A DNA stretch of 64,000 bases from Sphingobium aromaticiconvertens (GCF_037154075.1 NZ_JBANRJ010000001.1:2971501-3035500), one strand, 5' to 3'. Positions 28,034-39,045 are shown, counted from the first letter of the stretch. Made by a program: numbers and translations. The notes: generated from the sequence alone by a model not told the origin.

Positions 28034-28194
28034 GGCTCGGACCTTTCCTTTTCATCTTCGCCGCCGCGCTATCATCGGCGAGGCGTGCGCGGAAGCGGAA
28101 AAACGCGCTCTTACCGGCGATAGCCATGCTGTATTGATACAGCAATACAGTCGTGATAGATAAAGGTGACAACCAGGCGAAAAAAGGCATGCCG

Positions 28195-29238
28195 ATGTAT
28201 AGCGAGAGCGATCTTCAGGATGCCGTAACGGCCGGCATCCTTACGCCGCAGACCGCACAGGCGCTACGCGATCATGTCGCGACACTGCGCGCCAGCCCGG
28301 TGGTGGATGAAGAACATTTCCGCCTGCTGACCGGTTTCAACGATATTTTCGTCGGCATCGCCAGCGTGATCCTTCTCGTCGCGGTCGGCTGGCTGGGCAA
28401 CAGCCTGCATCTTGGCGCCGACATCCACGCCCCCTCACCCATTTCGGGCCTGCTGATTGCCGCTGTCAGTTGGGGTCTGGCCGAATATTTCACGCGTATA
28501 AGGCATATGGCCCTTCCCAGTATCCTGCTGCTGTTAGGCTTCGTGGGCGGCGTCGGGTTCGGGCTGATGGCCCTGATGATGCTCATCCTTCCCGACGCGG
28601 GTGAACGACTGGTTGCGCTGTCAGCCTCCGGCGCGGCATTGCTCACCACCTTCGCCGCATGGCTCCACTGGCGCCGGTTCATGGTGCCGATCACTGTGGC
28701 CGCGGGTGCAACCAGCGCGGCGGGCATCGCCCTTGGGCTGCTGCTGTGGGCTGTCCCGGCGGCGAAAGACTCGCTCTTCTGGCTGCTATTTGTCGCAGGC
28801 CTCGCCATCTTCGCCTTCGCCATGCGCTGGGACATGAGCGACCACGCGCGGCAAACCCGCCGCTCCGACGTCGCCTTCTGGCTGCATCTGGCCGCCGCCC
28901 CCATGATCGCCCATTCGATGTTCCAGATCATGGGTATCTTCGACAGCCAGATCGGCATTGCCAAGGCACTGACCGTCATCGCCCTCTACATCGCCTTTGG
29001 CCTTGTGGCGCTGGCGGTCGACCGTCGCGCGCTGCTCGTCTCCAGCCTCGCCTATGTCCTGTTCGCCCTCTATGCGCTATTCCAGCAGGCAGGCGCGGTC
29101 GAGCTATCGGCAGCCTTCACTGCGCTGGTGATCGGCTCCGCCCTGTTGCTGCTCTCGGCCCTGTGGCACAGCGCGCGAGCCTTGGCCGTCAACGGCCTGC
29201 CGGACCAGTGGGCAGGTCGCCTCCCCTATCTCGCCTGA
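28195..29238 (+). CDS. multi-pass membrane protein, DUF2157-like
   Basis: About 347 residues. The soluble N-terminal part (residues 1-50, YSESDLQDAVTAGILTPQTA) is followed by around ten hydrophobic segments, such as VGIASVILLVAVGWLG and LPSILLLLGFVGGVGFGLM. This matches DUF2157-type membrane proteins of unknown function. I place the start at the ATG 28195, spaced about eight bases from AAAAAAGG; an ATG two codons earlier is possible. It is divergent from the nitronate monooxygenase gene and ends 21 bases from the convergent ABC-F gene. Confidence 0.7.
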   Translation: MYSESDLQDAVTAGILTPQTAQALRDHVATLRASPVVDEEHFRLLTGFNDIFVGIASVILLVAVGWLGNSLHLGADIHAPSPISGLLIAAVSWGLAEYFTRIRHMALPSILLLLGFVGGVGFGLMALMMLILPDAGERLVALSASGAALLTTFAAWLHWRRFMVPITVAAGATSAAGIALGLLLWAVPAAKDSLFWLLFVAGLAIFAFAMRWDMSDHARQTRRSDVAFWLHLAAAPMIAHSMFQIMGIFDSQIGIAKALTVIALYIAFGLVALAVDRRALLVSSLAYVLFALYALFQQAGAVELSAAFTALVIGSALLLLSALWHSARALAVNGLPDQWAGRLPYLA

Positions 29239-29259
29239 TCGTGGGGGATTGAACAGCGA

Positions 29260-31041
29260 TCAGCCCTTCAACCCCTCAGCCATTTCCGCCAGTTCCAGCC
29301 AGCGCATCTCCGCCGCATCCTTCTCATCCCGCGCCTTCTCGACCGCCTTGGTCAGCGCCTCGAACCGCGCGAAGTTCTTCGAATAGAGGTCGGGATCGGC
29401 CAAAGCCGCCTCGTCCCGCGCGATCGCCGCCTCGATCTCCTCGACCCGCTTGGGCAGCAGATCGAAGTCGCGCTGGTCCTTATAGCTCAGTTTTACCGAA
29501 ACCGGCTTGGACGCCGATGGTGTCACTTCGGCCTTTTTCTCCGCCCTCGCCGCTTTGCGCGGATCACGCTTGGCGATCCAGTCGGCATAACCGCCGACGA
29601 TCACGTCCACCACGCCCGTCCCATCCAGACCCAGCGTCACGGTGACGGTCTTGTCCAGAAAGTCGCGATCATGGCTGACGATCAGGACCGTGCCGTCATA
29701 ATCGGCGATCACCTCCTGCAACAGGTCCAGCGTCTCCAGATCCAGATCGTTGGTCGGCTCGTCCAGCACCAGCAGGTTGGATTCGCGCGCAAATTCCCGC
29801 GCGAACAACAGGCGCGATCGCTCCCCACCCGACAAGGTGCCTACCTTCGCCTCCGCCAGCGAGGGATCGAACAGAAATTCCTTCAGATAGCCATGGACAT
29901 GCTTGCGCACGCCCCGCACGTCGATCCAGTCGCCACCCTCGGCCAGTACCTCGCGCACCCGCTTGTCAGGCTGCATCAGGCTGCGCTGCTGGTCGATGAA
30001 GATCATGTCCAGGCTCTGGGCCTGCTTGATCGTCCCCTCATCAGGCTGCGTCTCGCCGGTTAACAGCTTGAGCAACGTCGTCTTGCCCGCACCATTGCCG
30101 CCGACAATGCCGATCCGGTCGCCCCGCTGGATACGCAGCGTGAAATCGTCAATCACCGTCCGCTCGCCAAAACGCTTGGTCACATGGCTTGCGGAGATCA
30201 CGCTCTTGGTCTTGCTGTCGTCCGCCGCGACCGCCAGCTTGGCTATGCCTTGCGGCCCGGTCATCGCCGCCCGCGTCGCGCGCATCTCCCACAGTTTGGC
30301 CAGCCGCCCTTGGTTGCGCTTGCGCCGGGCGGTAACGCCGCGCTCCAGCCAATGCGCCTCGATCTTCAGCTTCGCGTCCAGCTTGTCCGCCGCCCGCGCC
30401 TCTTCGGCATAGACCGCTTCCATCCACTGATCGAACCCGCCAAAGCCGATCTCGTTGCGCCGCATGATCCCCCGGTCCAGCCACAGCGTCTGCCGCGTCA
30501 ACCGGGTCAGAAAGGCACGGTCATGGCTGATGACGACGAACGCCCCATTATAGCGCGCCAGCCAGTTTTCCAGCCAGTCGATCGCGGCAATGTCCAGATG
30601 GTTGGTCGGCTCGTCCAGCAACAATAGGTCCGGCTCGCTCGCCAATGCCCGCGCAATCGCCGCGCGCCGCCGCTCACCGCCACTTGCCGTCGCTGCATCA
30701 CGGGACAGGTCGATGCCCAACTGGTCGGCAATCGCCTCCACCTCATGCCGGGGTGGCGCGAACTCGCCCGCCATCGCAAAATCGTGCAACGTCCTGAACG
30801 GCGTCACATCCGGGTCTTGTTCGAGCAGGATGACCCGCGTACCCGCCACCACCGACCGCCTGCCCTCGTCCGGCTCGATGATCCCGCCCATCAGCTTGAG
30901 CAACGTGGTCTTGCCCGCGCCGTTGCGCCCGATCAGCGCCAGCCGGTCCTTCGCGCCGACATGAATGTCGATGCCCCGGAACAGCCAGTGCGTGCCCTGG
31001 GAAAGACCAAGATTTTCGTAGGTAAGAATTGGTGCCGCCAT
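29260..31041 (-). CDS. ABC-F family ATPase (Uup/EttA-like)
   Basis: About 593 residues with two ABC domains and no membrane segment, the ABC-F layout of proteins acting on ribosomes or on DNA (Uup). The first Walker A is LIGRNGAGKTTLLKLMGG and the second VGGNGAGKTTLLKLLTG. Signature motifs are ASGGERRRAAIARAL and LSGGERSRLLFA, with Walker B LLLDEPTNHLDI and LVLDEPTNDLDL. A charged C-terminal coiled-coil tail (about 520-593) fits Uup. The start is the ATG at 31041, directly before the conserved MAAPILTYENL. Confidence 0.93.
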   Translation of the reverse strand: MAAPILTYENLGLSQGTHWLFRGIDIHVGAKDRLALIGRNGAGKTTLLKLMGGIIEPDEGRRSVVAGTRVILLEQDPDVTPFRTLHDFAMAGEFAPPRHEVEAIADQLGIDLSRDAATASGGERRRAAIARALASEPDLLLLDEPTNHLDIAAIDWLENWLARYNGAFVVISHDRAFLTRLTRQTLWLDRGIMRRNEIGFGGFDQWMEAVYAEEARAADKLDAKLKIEAHWLERGVTARRKRNQGRLAKLWEMRATRAAMTGPQGIAKLAVAADDSKTKSVISASHVTKRFGERTVIDDFTLRIQRGDRIGIVGGNGAGKTTLLKLLTGETQPDEGTIKQAQSLDMIFIDQQRSLMQPDKRVREVLAEGGDWIDVRGVRKHVHGYLKEFLFDPSLAEAKVGTLSGGERSRLLFAREFARESNLLVLDEPTNDLDLETLDLLQEVIADYDGTVLIVSHDRDFLDKTVTVTLGLDGTGVVDVIVGGYADWIAKRDPRKAARAEKKAEVTPSASKPVSVKLSYKDQRDFDLLPKRVEEIEAAIARDEAALADPDLYSKNFARFEALTKAVEKARDEKDAAEMRWLELAEMAEGLKG

Positions 31042-31211
31042 GGCCGTGCAGCTAAGGCCTTCCTCCATCCACCGCAACCCCGCCCGGAACCACTTCCTGT
31101 CTGACGGCTTTCATCGCACGTCAGCGTCCGTTCATCGCGACTGCCGCAATTGACCGGCATCACTCAAAGGACAAATCCCTCAAGGCCAATTCCTCAAGGA
31201 GAGTTACGCTT

Positions 31212-31943
31212 ATGAAATCCGCCCTTGCCCTGATGGCCCTTGCCGCTTCCGCGCTGCCGGTCGCCGCTGTCGCGCAAACCAGCGTGACGCTGGCCGAGAC
31301 GGCGCCCGTCGTGACCCTCAACGTCACCGAGACGGTGGAAGCCGCCCCCGACATGGCGACCGTCGGTACCGGGGTTCAGACCCGCGCCATGACCGCTGCC
31401 CAGGCAATGGGCGACAATGCTACGCAGATGACCAGCCTGATCAACGCGCTTACAAAGGCCGGCATCGCCCGCAAGGACATCCAGACCAGCGGCATCAACC
31501 TCAGCCCGCAATATGATTATAGCGGCCGCAACCCCGACGGCAGCCAGTCCCCCCCCAAATTCACCGGCTATGAGGCATCGAACCAGTTGACGGTCAAGTT
31601 GCGCGACATCAAGTCGGTCGGGCCGATGCTCGACAAGATGGTCGCGGCGGGCGCCACCAACCTTTCCGGTCCCACCTTCACCATCTCCGACCCCACGCCC
31701 ATGATCATGCAGGCCCGTGAAGCCGCGCTAAAAACCGCAAAGCAGCAGGGTGATTTCTACGCCAAGGCAACCGGCTACCGCTCCACCCGCCTGCTCTCGA
31801 TCGCCGAAAACAGCAGCGGTGGCCGCCCGCCCATGCCGATGGTGGCAATGCGGATGAAGGCCGAAATGGCCGATACACCGGTCGAGCCGGGCCAGGTTTC
31901 CTCGGCCGTCACGCTGACGGTCCAGTACGCACTGGAAAAATAA
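31212..31943 (+). CDS. exported SIMPL-domain (DUF541) protein
   Basis: 243 residues: a signal peptide (LALMALAASALPVAAVA), then a SIMPL domain, seen in LNVTETVEAAPDMATVGTGV and the later ALKTAKQQGDFYAKATGYRS. SIMPL proteins such as YggE are periplasmic and linked to oxidative stress; no reaction is known. AAGGAGA lies about nine bases ahead of the ATG. A strong terminator follows, so it is probably a single-gene unit, divergent from the ABC-F gene. Confidence 0.9.
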   Translation: MKSALALMALAASALPVAAVAQTSVTLAETAPVVTLNVTETVEAAPDMATVGTGVQTRAMTAAQAMGDNATQMTSLINALTKAGIARKDIQTSGINLSPQYDYSGRNPDGSQSPPKFTGYEASNQLTVKLRDIKSVGPMLDKMVAAGATNLSGPTFTISDPTPMIMQAREAALKTAKQQGDFYAKATGYRSTRLLSIAENSSGGRPPMPMVAMRMKAEMADTPVEPGQVSSAVTLTVQYALEK

Positions 31944-31964
31944 TCTGGATCAGGCTGGGTCAGG

Positions 31965-31997
31965 AAAGCGCGGCGATTGTCGGTCGCCGCGCTTTTT
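31965..31997 (+). terminator. rho-independent terminator after the SIMPL gene
   Basis: AAAGCGCGGCGA (31965-31976) and TCGCCGCGCTTT (31984-31995) form a perfect 12-bp stem with a seven-base loop, and the T run extends to 31997. It separates the SIMPL gene from the PepSY/two-component genes. Confidence 0.92.
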
Positions 31998-32031
31998 GCA
32001 CCATTCACCACCTGTTCAATAGAGTGCCGCT

Positions 32032-32364
32032 ATGCCATCTCTAATGACCATGTGGAGAAAATGCGCGCTGTCGGCTCTGGCCGCGATCACCATCGCCTCG
32101 GGCCTGCCCCTCGTCACTCATGCGGAGGCGCAAGGCCGCCGTGACGAGCAGGACGCCGCGCGCCGGGCCATGCTGGACGGACATGTCATGCCTTTCTCCA
32201 TCATCAAGCGCCGTGTTGATTCGGCGATGGAGGGCGCCACCTATGTCGGATCGGAGTTCAACCCGAGCTCAAATCGCTATCGTCTGAAATATGTGAAGGA
32301 CGGTAAGGTGGTATGGGTTGATGCCGACGGCCGGACGGGCGATATAACCGGCTGGGCACGCTGA
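32032..32364 (+). CDS. small exported PepSY-like protein upstream of a two-component system
   Basis: 110 residues. A signal peptide (ALSALAAITIASGLPLVTHA) precedes a basic linker and a short PepSY-like domain: MPFSIIKRRVDSAMEGATYVG, with a C-terminal YRLKYVKDGKVVWVDADG hairpin. Such proteins often sit beside PhoP/PhoQ-type systems and may modulate the sensor in the periplasm. The response regulator follows 47 bases later. An ATG four codons in (32044) is an alternative start. Confidence 0.77.
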   Translation: MPSLMTMWRKCALSALAAITIASGLPLVTHAEAQGRRDEQDAARRAMLDGHVMPFSIIKRRVDSAMEGATYVGSEFNPSSNRYRLKYVKDGKVVWVDADGRTGDITGWAR

Positions 32365-32411
32365 CCTCTTTTCAGCGCGCATAATGTAATGACACAAAGA
32401 AACGGGGCCAT

Positions 32412-33077
32412 ATGCGTCTGCTGATCGTCGAGGATGAACCGAGTCTGGGCCAGCAGCTCAAAAATACACTGGAGGGCGCAGGCTATGCCGTCGACCTCGC
32501 GGATGATGGCGAGGATGGGCATTTCCTTGGCTCGACCGAAAGCTATGACGCGGTCGTGCTCGACCTTGGCCTTCCCACCATCGACGGCCTGACCGTGCTC
32601 GATCGCTGGCGGAAGGAAGGGAGGACATTCCCGGTTCTCGTCCTTACTGCGCGCGATAGTTGGTCGGACAAGGTGGCCGGCCTCGACGCGGGTGCCGACG
32701 ATTATCTGGCCAAGCCGTTCCAGAGCGAAGAACTGATCGCCCGCCTGCGCGCGCTCATCCGCCGCGCGTCGGGCAATGCGTCCAGCGAACTGACGGCGGG
32801 CGACGTCCGCCTAGACACCCGTTCCGGCAAGGTGACACTCAACGGCGAGCCGGTAAAACTGACCGCGCAGGAGTATAAACTTCTCTCCTACCTGCTCCAT
32901 CACAAAGGCAAGGTGGTCAGCCGCACCGAGCTGATCGAGCATATTTACGATCAGGATTTCGACCGCGATTCGAACACGATAGAGGTGTTCGTGACCCGCA
33001 TCCGTAAAAAGCTGGGGCCGGACGTCATCACCACCATTCGCGGCCTTGGCTACAGCCTGGACGAGCCGGGTCGTTAA
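32412..33077 (+). CDS. OmpR/PhoP-family response regulator
   Basis: 221 residues: receiver domain with the acidic pair in VEDEPSLG, phospho-acceptor Asp51 in VVLDLGLPTIDG and Lys in DDYLAKPF, then a winged-helix DNA-binding domain (RTELIEHIYDQDFDRDSNTI, VFVTRIRKKLG). It forms a two-component pair with the histidine kinase 75 bases downstream, and probably a three-gene unit with the PepSY protein upstream. The signal sensed is unknown. Confidence 0.94.
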   Translation: MRLLIVEDEPSLGQQLKNTLEGAGYAVDLADDGEDGHFLGSTESYDAVVLDLGLPTIDGLTVLDRWRKEGRTFPVLVLTARDSWSDKVAGLDAGADDYLAKPFQSEELIARLRALIRRASGNASSELTAGDVRLDTRSGKVTLNGEPVKLTAQEYKLLSYLLHHKGKVVSRTELIEHIYDQDFDRDSNTIEVFVTRIRKKLGPDVITTIRGLGYSLDEPGR

Positions 33078-33152
33078 GCCCCTCCGGCCAGATCAACCCA
33101 GGCCCCTGCCGAATATATTCGCCTGAGACGAACGGAACGATAGATAGGGGCT

Positions 33153-34514
33153 ATGGAAGCGCCAACGCCCCCTCCCCCGGTCCGCTCTACCGGCTCCCTG
33201 AGCCGCCGGATGATCGGTATTGCGGCGCTGTGGATCAGCTTGCTGCTGCTAGGCGGCGGCGTTGCGCTCGACCGGGTGTTGACCGACGCCATCACCAACA
33301 ATTTCGACGACGGCATGAATTATGTGCTGACGGCGATGATTGCCTCGGCCGAAATCGGCCCGGATGGGGAGGTGCTGTTCAACCGCCCGCTCGCCGACCA
33401 ACGGTTCCTGGAACCCAATAGCGGCCTGTATTACCAGATCAGCGCCCCCAGGCATGAGGATTGGCGCTCGCGCTCGCTCTGGGATCGCGCGCTTGCCGTC
33501 CCGCCCGGCCATGCGGATCGCAACTTCCACGTTTACAACAGCAAACAGTTTCCGGGCGAAGACCTGCGGATCATGGAACGCACGGTCATCCTGCCGGGAT
33601 CGAAAACGCGCTGGATGTTCATGGTCGCCGCCGCGCGCCAAGGGCTGGACGGCCAGATCAAGACGCTGCGCTCTACCCTGTTCAAAAGTTTCGCGCTGCT
33701 CGCGTTGGGCCTGATCGTCCTTGCCGCGCTTCAGACCATCTATGGCCTCCTTCCGCTGCGAAAAGTCCGCAAGGAAATCATCATGATGCGCGGTGGCGAA
33801 AAAAGCCGCGTCACCCAACCCATGCCCGTCGAGGTTCTCCCGATGGTCGAGGAACTGAACGCCCTGCTCGCCCATAATGAGCGGCAGGCGGAGGAAGCGC
33901 GCACCCATGCTGGCAATCTCGCCCATGCGCTCAAGACGCCATTGACCGTCATCATGAACGCCGCCACCGCCCAATCGGCGGACCTAGGCGACACAGTGAT
34001 CCGCGAGGCGACGACGATGAGGCGGCAGGTCGACCACCATCTCGCCCGCGCCCGCGCCGTCGGGCGGCGCGGCGCGGCGCAAAGCCGCGCCGACGTATGG
34101 CCCAGCCTTGAGGCGGTCGAACGCGCCGTGCGCCGGCTATACCCCGACGTGCGGGTCGACATGGATGGCGACAAGACGGCCGTCGTGCGTGTGGAGCGTC
34201 AGGATCTAGACGAATTGCTCGGCAACCTGATCGAGAACGCAGCCAAATATGGCGGCGGCAGCGTCTTTGCGACGGTCCAGATGGCGGGACCGATGGTTGA
34301 GATACTGGTCGAGGATGACGGCAAGGGCATAGCGGAGGCGGACCGCATCCGCATCTTCGATCGCGGCGTCCGCCTTGATTCGGGCAAACCGGGCACGGGC
34401 CTTGGCCTCGCCATTGTTCGCGATGTCGCGGAAATCTATGGCGGCACAGTCGCGCTGGACGAAAGCGAGGATCTGGGCGGTCTGCTCGTGCATCTGCGCT
34501 TGCCGGCTGCCTGA
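33153..34514 (+). CDS. membrane sensor histidine kinase, PhoQ-like
   Basis: 453 residues. There are two transmembrane segments (ALWISLLLLGGGVALDRVL near 30-48 and a second near 175-195) flanking a periplasmic sensor region. The dimerisation/phospho-acceptor site is LAHALKTPLTVI with His258. The ATPase domain has NLIENAAKYGGG, VEDDGKGI and GTGLGLAIV. TAGGGG precedes the ATG. It partners with the upstream response regulator. Its stop overlaps the ATG of the YbaN-like gene by one base. Confidence 0.93.
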   Translation: MEAPTPPPPVRSTGSLSRRMIGIAALWISLLLLGGGVALDRVLTDAITNNFDDGMNYVLTAMIASAEIGPDGEVLFNRPLADQRFLEPNSGLYYQISAPRHEDWRSRSLWDRALAVPPGHADRNFHVYNSKQFPGEDLRIMERTVILPGSKTRWMFMVAAARQGLDGQIKTLRSTLFKSFALLALGLIVLAALQTIYGLLPLRKVRKEIIMMRGGEKSRVTQPMPVEVLPMVEELNALLAHNERQAEEARTHAGNLAHALKTPLTVIMNAATAQSADLGDTVIREATTMRRQVDHHLARARAVGRRGAAQSRADVWPSLEAVERAVRRLYPDVRVDMDGDKTAVVRVERQDLDELLGNLIENAAKYGGGSVFATVQMAGPMVEILVEDDGKGIAEADRIRIFDRGVRLDSGKPGTGLGLAIVRDVAEIYGGTVALDESEDLGGLLVHLRLPAA

Positions 34515-34867
34515 TGCGGCGAATCCTCTACCTCTGGGCCGGCTTCGCTTCGCTCGGCCTTGGCGCGATCGGCGCGTTTCTGCCGCTGCTCCCAACCGTG
34601 CCCTTCATGATTCTCGCCGCCTTCTGCTTCGCGCGCAGCAGCCCCGCCCTTGAAGCACGACTGCTTGACCACAAGCATTTCGGCCCGCACATCCGCCGCT
34701 GGCGCGAGCGTGGCGCGATCAGCCGCCGGGGCAAAAAGGCCGCACTCGCCGCTTTCGCATTCAGCGCTGTGCTGGCGCTCCTTTTCTCGCCATTCCCCTG
34801 GTTCCTGATCCCCGTGGCCGCCGCGCTGATCGGCGGCACATGGATATGGACCAGGCCAGAGGCGTGA
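34514..34867 (+). CDS. YbaN/DUF454-family inner-membrane protein
   Basis: 117 residues with three hydrophobic segments. The family pattern is plain: GAFLPLLPTVPFMILAAFCF followed by RSSPALEARLLDHKHFGP. DUF454 proteins are small inner-membrane proteins of unknown role. The ATG shares a base with the sensor kinase stop (TGATG), so it is translated with the two-component genes. An acetyltransferase gene follows after 17 bases. Confidence 0.88.
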   Translation: MRRILYLWAGFASLGLGAIGAFLPLLPTVPFMILAAFCFARSSPALEARLLDHKHFGPHIRRWRERGAISRRGKKAALAAFAFSAVLALLFSPFPWFLIPVAAALIGGTWIWTRPEA

Positions 34868-34884
34868 CGCTAAAGGCGGAACCC

Positions 34885-35406
34885 ATGCACATCCGCCTAG
34901 CCACCGCCACCGACATCCCAGCCCTCCATCCGGTGATCGAGGGCGCCTATCGCGGCGATTCGGCTCGCACAGGCTGGACATTCGAATCCGACATATTGCA
35001 TGGTCCACCGCGCACCGACCCGGCAAGGCTTGCTGCCATATTGAATAGCCCTGACGATCGCCTGTTGATCGCGCTGGAGGATGACAAGCCGATCGGCTGC
35101 GTCCAGATCACTGATTGCGGTGGGGGCACCGCCTATCTCGGCCTGTTATGCATCGCCCCGCTACGTCAGGCCGGTGGCCTTGGTCGCCAGTTGATCGACG
35201 CCGCCGAAGCACTGGCGCGCGACGATTTCGCGACGACCACCATGGAAATGACCGTAATCGACCGCCGCACCGAACTGATCTCCTACTATGAGCGCCGGGG
35301 CTATACGTTGACCGGGGAAGCCCGTCCCTTCCCCATCCCGTTCGACCCGCCACTTTCCATGGCGGTGCTGGCGAAAGCGCTGGCAGCGAACGCGCGCTTG
35401 GGCTAG
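34885..35406 (+). CDS. GNAT-family N-acetyltransferase
   Basis: About 173 residues. The acetyl-CoA site is RQAGGLGRQLIDAAEALA (R/QxxGxG/A form), preceded by YLGLLCIAPL and followed by ISYYERRGYTLTGE, typical GNAT features. The substrate cannot be predicted. The start is the ATG at 34885 before the conserved HIRLATATD; the frame is open 15 codons further, into the previous gene. A YqaA gene follows after 11 bases. Confidence 0.88.
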   Translation: MHIRLATATDIPALHPVIEGAYRGDSARTGWTFESDILHGPPRTDPARLAAILNSPDDRLLIALEDDKPIGCVQITDCGGGTAYLGLLCIAPLRQAGGLGRQLIDAAEALARDDFATTTMEMTVIDRRTELISYYERRGYTLTGEARPFPIPFDPPLSMAVLAKALAANARLG

Positions 35407-35417
35407 TCGCGTTTTCG

Positions 35418-36053
35418 ATGCTCACGCGCCTCTATCAATGGACCCTCGCAAAGGCGGCCCACGCCCATGCCGAGCGCTGGCTTTTCGCCGTTTCTTTCAT
35501 GGAGTCGAGTTTCTTTCCGATCCCGCCGCATCCGCTGTTGGGCCTCATGTGCCTCGCTCGCCCGGAACGCGCGATTCGCTTCGGCTTCATCTGTACGGTC
35601 GCCTCGGTTCTGGGCGGTCTGTTTGGCTACGCAATCGGCCATTTCCTCTATGAAGCCGTCGGCCAGCAGATTCTGACCACGCTCGGCCTCGCGGCCAAAT
35701 TTCCGGTCGCGGCCTGCTATCTGCGCGATTACGGGGCAGAGATCATTCTTATCAAGGGCGCAACACCCATCCCCTTCAAGCTCATCACCATCACGGCGGG
35801 CTTTGTCGGACTGGCGCTCTTCACCTTCCTGTGGGCCAGCATCGTCAGCCGCGCTTTCCAGTTCATGCTGGTGGGCTTCCTGTTCTGGAAATTCGGCCGT
35901 CCGATAAAGGCCTTTATCGAGAAATATCTGGCCCTTCTGTCCGGTCTTTTCCTTGTTCTTATAGCGGGCGGCTTCATCGCAGCCTCCATGCTGACGGGCG
36001 GCGGAGAAAAGAACGACAGGTGCAGCAACGCGACTATGGCAACGCTGCGCTAA
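35418..36053 (+). CDS. YqaA/DedA-like membrane protein
   Basis: 211 residues with four or five transmembrane segments and a DedA/VTT-like core: FMESSFFPIPPHPLLGLMCL near the start and ILIKGATPIPFKLITITAGF in the middle. DedA-superfamily proteins act in lipid flipping or membrane homeostasis; the YqaA subgroup is uncharacterised. It overlaps the apolipoprotein N-acyltransferase gene by about 34 bases if the upstream GTG is used there. Confidence 0.88.
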   Translation: MLTRLYQWTLAKAAHAHAERWLFAVSFMESSFFPIPPHPLLGLMCLARPERAIRFGFICTVASVLGGLFGYAIGHFLYEAVGQQILTTLGLAAKFPVAACYLRDYGAEIILIKGATPIPFKLITITAGFVGLALFTFLWASIVSRAFQFMLVGFLFWKFGRPIKAFIEKYLALLSGLFLVLIAGGFIAASMLTGGGEKNDRCSNATMATLR

Positions 36054-37609
36054 CCGGCGTGATTGACACACTGCTCTTCCGTCATCCCAAACTGGTAGCG
36101 TTGCTTGCGGGTCTTCTCTCAGCCACAGGCTTCGCGCCACTCAATTTGTGGCCGCTCACGCTACTGTGCCTCGCCGCTCTCATCCTTCTGGTCGAGCGCG
36201 CACCCGACCGTCGCGCAGCCTTCTTTCGCGGCTGGCTCTTTGGCGTCGGCCATTTCACGCTGAGCCTCAACTGGATCGCCCACGCCTTTACCTTTCAGGA
36301 CGCGATGCCACATTGGTTCGGCTATGCCGCAGTGGTGCTTCTCTCCCTCTACCTCGCCGTCTACCCGGCGCTGGCGACGCTGGGCGCGTGGTGGCTCCGT
36401 CGCGCCTATTTTCGGGGCACGCCAACCTTCATTCTGCTCCTGGCGGCACTCTGGCTCGTCACTGAATATCTGCGCGCGACCCTTTTCACCGGTTTCGCCT
36501 GGAACCCGCTCGGCGTTATCTGGCTGCCCAGCGGTGTCGCCATCGCAGCGACTATCATCGGCACTTATGGCCTTGGCGCACTCGCAATACTCGGCGCGGG
36601 CGCGCTCACGCTGCTCCAGTACCGCCAGTTCCGTCCAGCCGCCGCCATCCTGACACCACTGGCCGCCATCGCCCTCTGGGGCCTGCTCACGCCACCGACA
36701 CCCGGCCCCGCCGGCGCGCCCCGCATCCGGGTGGTCCAGCCCAATATCGACCAGGGCGACAAATATAGCGCTGCACTGGAACAGGCGAATTTCCGCAAGC
36801 TGACGGTTCTTACCGGCACCCCACGCCCCGCCCCACGCCTGGTCTTCTGGCCAGAAGCCGCGATCCCCGCCTGGCTCGACATGGAACCCGAATGGCGTGA
36901 CCGCCTCGCAGGGCTACTGGGTCCGGGCGATCTGCTGATGACTGGCGGAGACAAGGTCTATTTCAAGGAGCAGGACAAGGGTCTTTATACCGATCGCGTA
37001 CTTACGGGCGCGAACAACAGCCTGTGGGTGGTGACGCCCAGCGCCACGATCCTCGCCCGTTATAGCAAGGCGCATCTGGTGCCCTATGGCGAATATCTGC
37101 CCATGCGCCAGTTGCTGACCCCCCTCGGCCTATCGCGCCTCGTCCCCGGAGACGCGGATTTCTGGCCCGGCCCCGGCCCGCAAAGCCTGCCGCTTACCGC
37201 TGCCCCCGGTCGCTCCCCGCTCAAAATGGGCGTGCAAATCTGTTACGAAATCATCTTTTCGGGACAGGTGGTCGACGCCGCCAACCGCCCCGATTTCCTC
37301 TTTAATCCCTCGAACGACGCCTGGTTCGGCAGTTGGGGACCGGTCCAGCATCTCGCGCAGGCCCGCCTCCGTGCAATCGAGGAAGCGATGCCCACGATCC
37401 GCTCTACCCCTACCGGCATCTCGGCGGTGATCGACGCGCGCGGCCATATTCTCAACGCGCTGGGCGCCAAACGCGCGGGTTTCCTGGACACGGGCCTGCC
37501 TGCCGCCGCCCCGCCTACCCTGTTCGCACGCGTTGGCAATTGGTCGCCCTTCGTGCTGACTCTGCTCCTTCTAGCCGTTGCGGTTGCACTGCGTCGTTAC
37601 CCACGCTAA
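36020..37609 (+). CDS. lnt: apolipoprotein N-acyltransferase
   Basis: Adds the third acyl chain to bacterial lipoproteins in the inner membrane. About 529 residues from GTG 36020, or 516 from GTG 36059; neither has a good ribosome binding site. The N-terminal third has about six membrane segments ([18 protein letters not shown] and following). The nitrilase-type domain has the catalytic glutamate in [11 protein letters not shown], a lysine region at [11 protein letters not shown] and the cysteine in [10 protein letters not shown], followed by NPSNDAWFG. The window also holds several lipoproteins that would be substrates. Confidence 0.92.
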   Translation: MQQRDYGNAALTGVIDTLLFRHPKLVALLAGLLSATGFAPLNLWPLTLLCLAALILLVERAPDRRAAFFRGWLFGVGHFTLSLNWIAHAFTFQDAMPHWFGYAAVVLLSLYLAVYPALATLGAWWLRRAYFRGTPTFILLLAALWLVTEYLRATLFTGFAWNPLGVIWLPSGVAIAATIIGTYGLGALAILGAGALTLLQYRQFRPAAAILTPLAAIALWGLLTPPTPGPAGAPRIRVVQPNIDQGDKYSAALEQANFRKLTVLTGTPRPAPRLVFWPEAAIPAWLDMEPEWRDRLAGLLGPGDLLMTGGDKVYFKEQDKGLYTDRVLTGANNSLWVVTPSATILARYSKAHLVPYGEYLPMRQLLTPLGLSRLVPGDADFWPGPGPQSLPLTAAPGRSPLKMGVQICYEIIFSGQVVDAANRPDFLFNPSNDAWFGSWGPVQHLAQARLRAIEEAMPTIRSTPTGISAVIDARGHILNALGAKRAGFLDTGLPAAAPPTLFARVGNWSPFVLTLLLLAVAVALRRYPR

Positions 37610-37667
37610 AGCGCATATAACATTTTCTTTATATCGCTTTCGCCAGCCAGCAGCTATCTGGAGTCCC

Positions 37668-38864
<1,197 letters not shown>

Positions 38865-38876
38865 CGCAGAGCTGAA

Positions 38877-38939
38877 GCAGGGCGCAACGAAAGAAGGGGC
38901 GGATCTCGATGATCCGCCCCTTCTTTCGTTGCGCCCTGC
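38877..38939. terminator. 29-bp perfect inverted repeat after metK, probable terminator
   Basis: Bases 38877-38905 and 38911-38939 are perfect reverse complements around the loop TCGAT. The core starts AAGGGGCGGATC and its 3' arm runs into TTCTTTCG, so the inner GC stem followed by a pyrimidine-rich stretch could terminate transcription. A full T run is missing, because the rest of the T-rich stretch is itself paired. The symmetry means it could also work on the minus strand. Confidence 0.75.
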
Positions 38940-39045
38940 AAACATGAACAATAGTTCATTTGGATGGGGCCGCATGCCGTCCTAAGCGTGATCCGTCGGG
39001 TCCGCTCCCCTGTCGGACCCGGCAATCTTTGTAAGGAAGATGCCC

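Noticed and set aside
37610..37667. SAM riboswitch ahead of metK
   Set aside because: The gap is only 58 bases and shows no recognisable SAM-II, SAM-V or SAM/SAH features.
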